Assembly (NCBI GenBank): GCA_030682755.1 | Contig: JAUXNR010000061.1 | Span: 1-6,178, forward strand | DNA: 6,178 bases | Source of the DNA: Flavobacterium sp. | GTDB lineage: Bacteria > Bacteroidota > Bacteroidia > Flavobacteriales > Flavobacteriaceae | Direction: 5' to 3' | Shown: in pieces, positions 5,889-6,178 of the stretch | How the letters are laid out: every line of letters begins with the position of its first letter | How positions within the stretch are numbered: the stretch's first letter is position 1 | Notes under the pieces: generated by a model | What the model saw: only the letters and a program-made list of their open reading frames with translations | Told to the model about the DNA's origin: nothing | Databases searched by the model: none | Translations under genes and position numbers: made by a program

Positions 5889-6178
5889 ATGAAGGTATTA
5901 AAATTCGGGGGAACTTCGGTTGCCAATGCTCAAAATATAAAGTTAGTTCTCGAAATTGTTGAACAAAAATCTAAAGAAGATAAGTTAATCGTAGCTGTTT
6001 CGGCCTTTAGTGGTGTTACCGATTTACTTTTATCTGCAGCTCAAAAAGCAGCTTCAAAAGATGATTCGTATCGCGATGTCGTTTTGCAAATTGAGAAAAA
6101 ACACCTCGAAGCCATTAAAGAATTGGTTCCCGCAAACGAACAAACGGCTTTATTACATTATTGTAAAAAGAACATTTC
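5889..6178 (+). CDS. thrA: aspartokinase N-terminal part, probably bifunctional ThrA (cut by window end)
   Basis: The visible 96 codons are the start of an aspartate kinase, which phosphorylates L-aspartate with ATP as the first step towards threonine, methionine and lysine. Residues 3-12 carry VLKFGGTSVA, the amino-acid-kinase nucleotide-binding signature, and residues 35-47 (VAVSAFSGVTDLL) form the next conserved strand and loop. The opening MKVLKFGGTSVANAQ closely resembles the N-terminus of E. coli ThrA (aspartokinase I/homoserine dehydrogenase I). The homoserine dehydrogenase half and the ACT domains lie beyond the edge, so the fusion is inferred, and a monofunctional LysC-type enzyme is the alternative. 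The threonine-rich leader upstream supports ThrA and feedback by threonine at RNA level. The ATG follows an A-rich stretch with no Shine-Dalgarno motif. Confidence 0.85.
   Translation, partial: MKVLKFGGTSVANAQNIKLVLEIVEQKSKEDKLIVAVSAFSGVTDLLLSAAQKAASKDDSYRDVVLQIEKKHLEAIKELVPANEQTALLHYCKKNI

Overview
The window looks like a chromosomal segment of a member of the Flavobacteriaceae, probably Flavobacterium or a close relative. DNA is AT-rich. The genes are typical of the group: a Cys-lipoprotein TlpA-type reductase, a fused Nnr enzyme, and a ThrA-type aspartokinase. Start codons follow A-rich stretches with no Shine-Dalgarno motif. Several upstream regions carry the Bacteroidetes -7 promoter element TAnnTTTG. 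There are no tRNA or rRNA genes, insertion sequences or CRISPR arrays.

Layout: (1) 1-192, the 3' end of rimK (ribosomal protein S6 glutamate ligase family), plus strand. (2) 292-858, an unrecognised small exported protein on very AT-rich DNA (about 22% G+C by hand count), flanked by AT-rich non-coding DNA. (3) 1062-2561, minus strand, a complete histidine ammonia-lyase gene (hutH). (4) 2562-2684, a divergent regulatory region with two overlapping palindromes, one of them a 12-bp LacI/GalR-type operator core. (5) 2685-4064, plus strand, a lipoprotein with a C-terminal TlpA/thioredoxin domain. (6) 4079-4130, a 15-bp perfect hairpin terminator between convergent genes. (7) 4122-5618, minus strand, nnr, the bifunctional NAD(P)HX repair enzyme. 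(8) 5619-5888, a regulatory region with a promoter, a 34-residue threonine-rich leader peptide and a terminator-like hairpin. (9) 5889-6178, the 5' end of an aspartokinase gene, probably thrA, cut by the window edge.

The genes are mostly single units in alternating orientation and do not form one pathway. HutH starts histidine breakdown, Nnr repairs damaged nicotinamide cofactors, the TlpA-like protein is an envelope redox protein, RimK modifies ribosomes, and ThrA starts threonine/methionine/lysine synthesis from aspartate.

The most interesting feature is upstream of the aspartokinase gene. A short reading frame with four consecutive Thr codons runs into a GC-rich hairpin followed by five T, and an alternative pairing would disrupt that hairpin. 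This looks like threonine-dependent attenuation, but its geometry differs from the enterobacterial thr leader, and the peptide may be translated from a nearly leaderless mRNA. The possible LacI-type operator at the hutH start site comes second.
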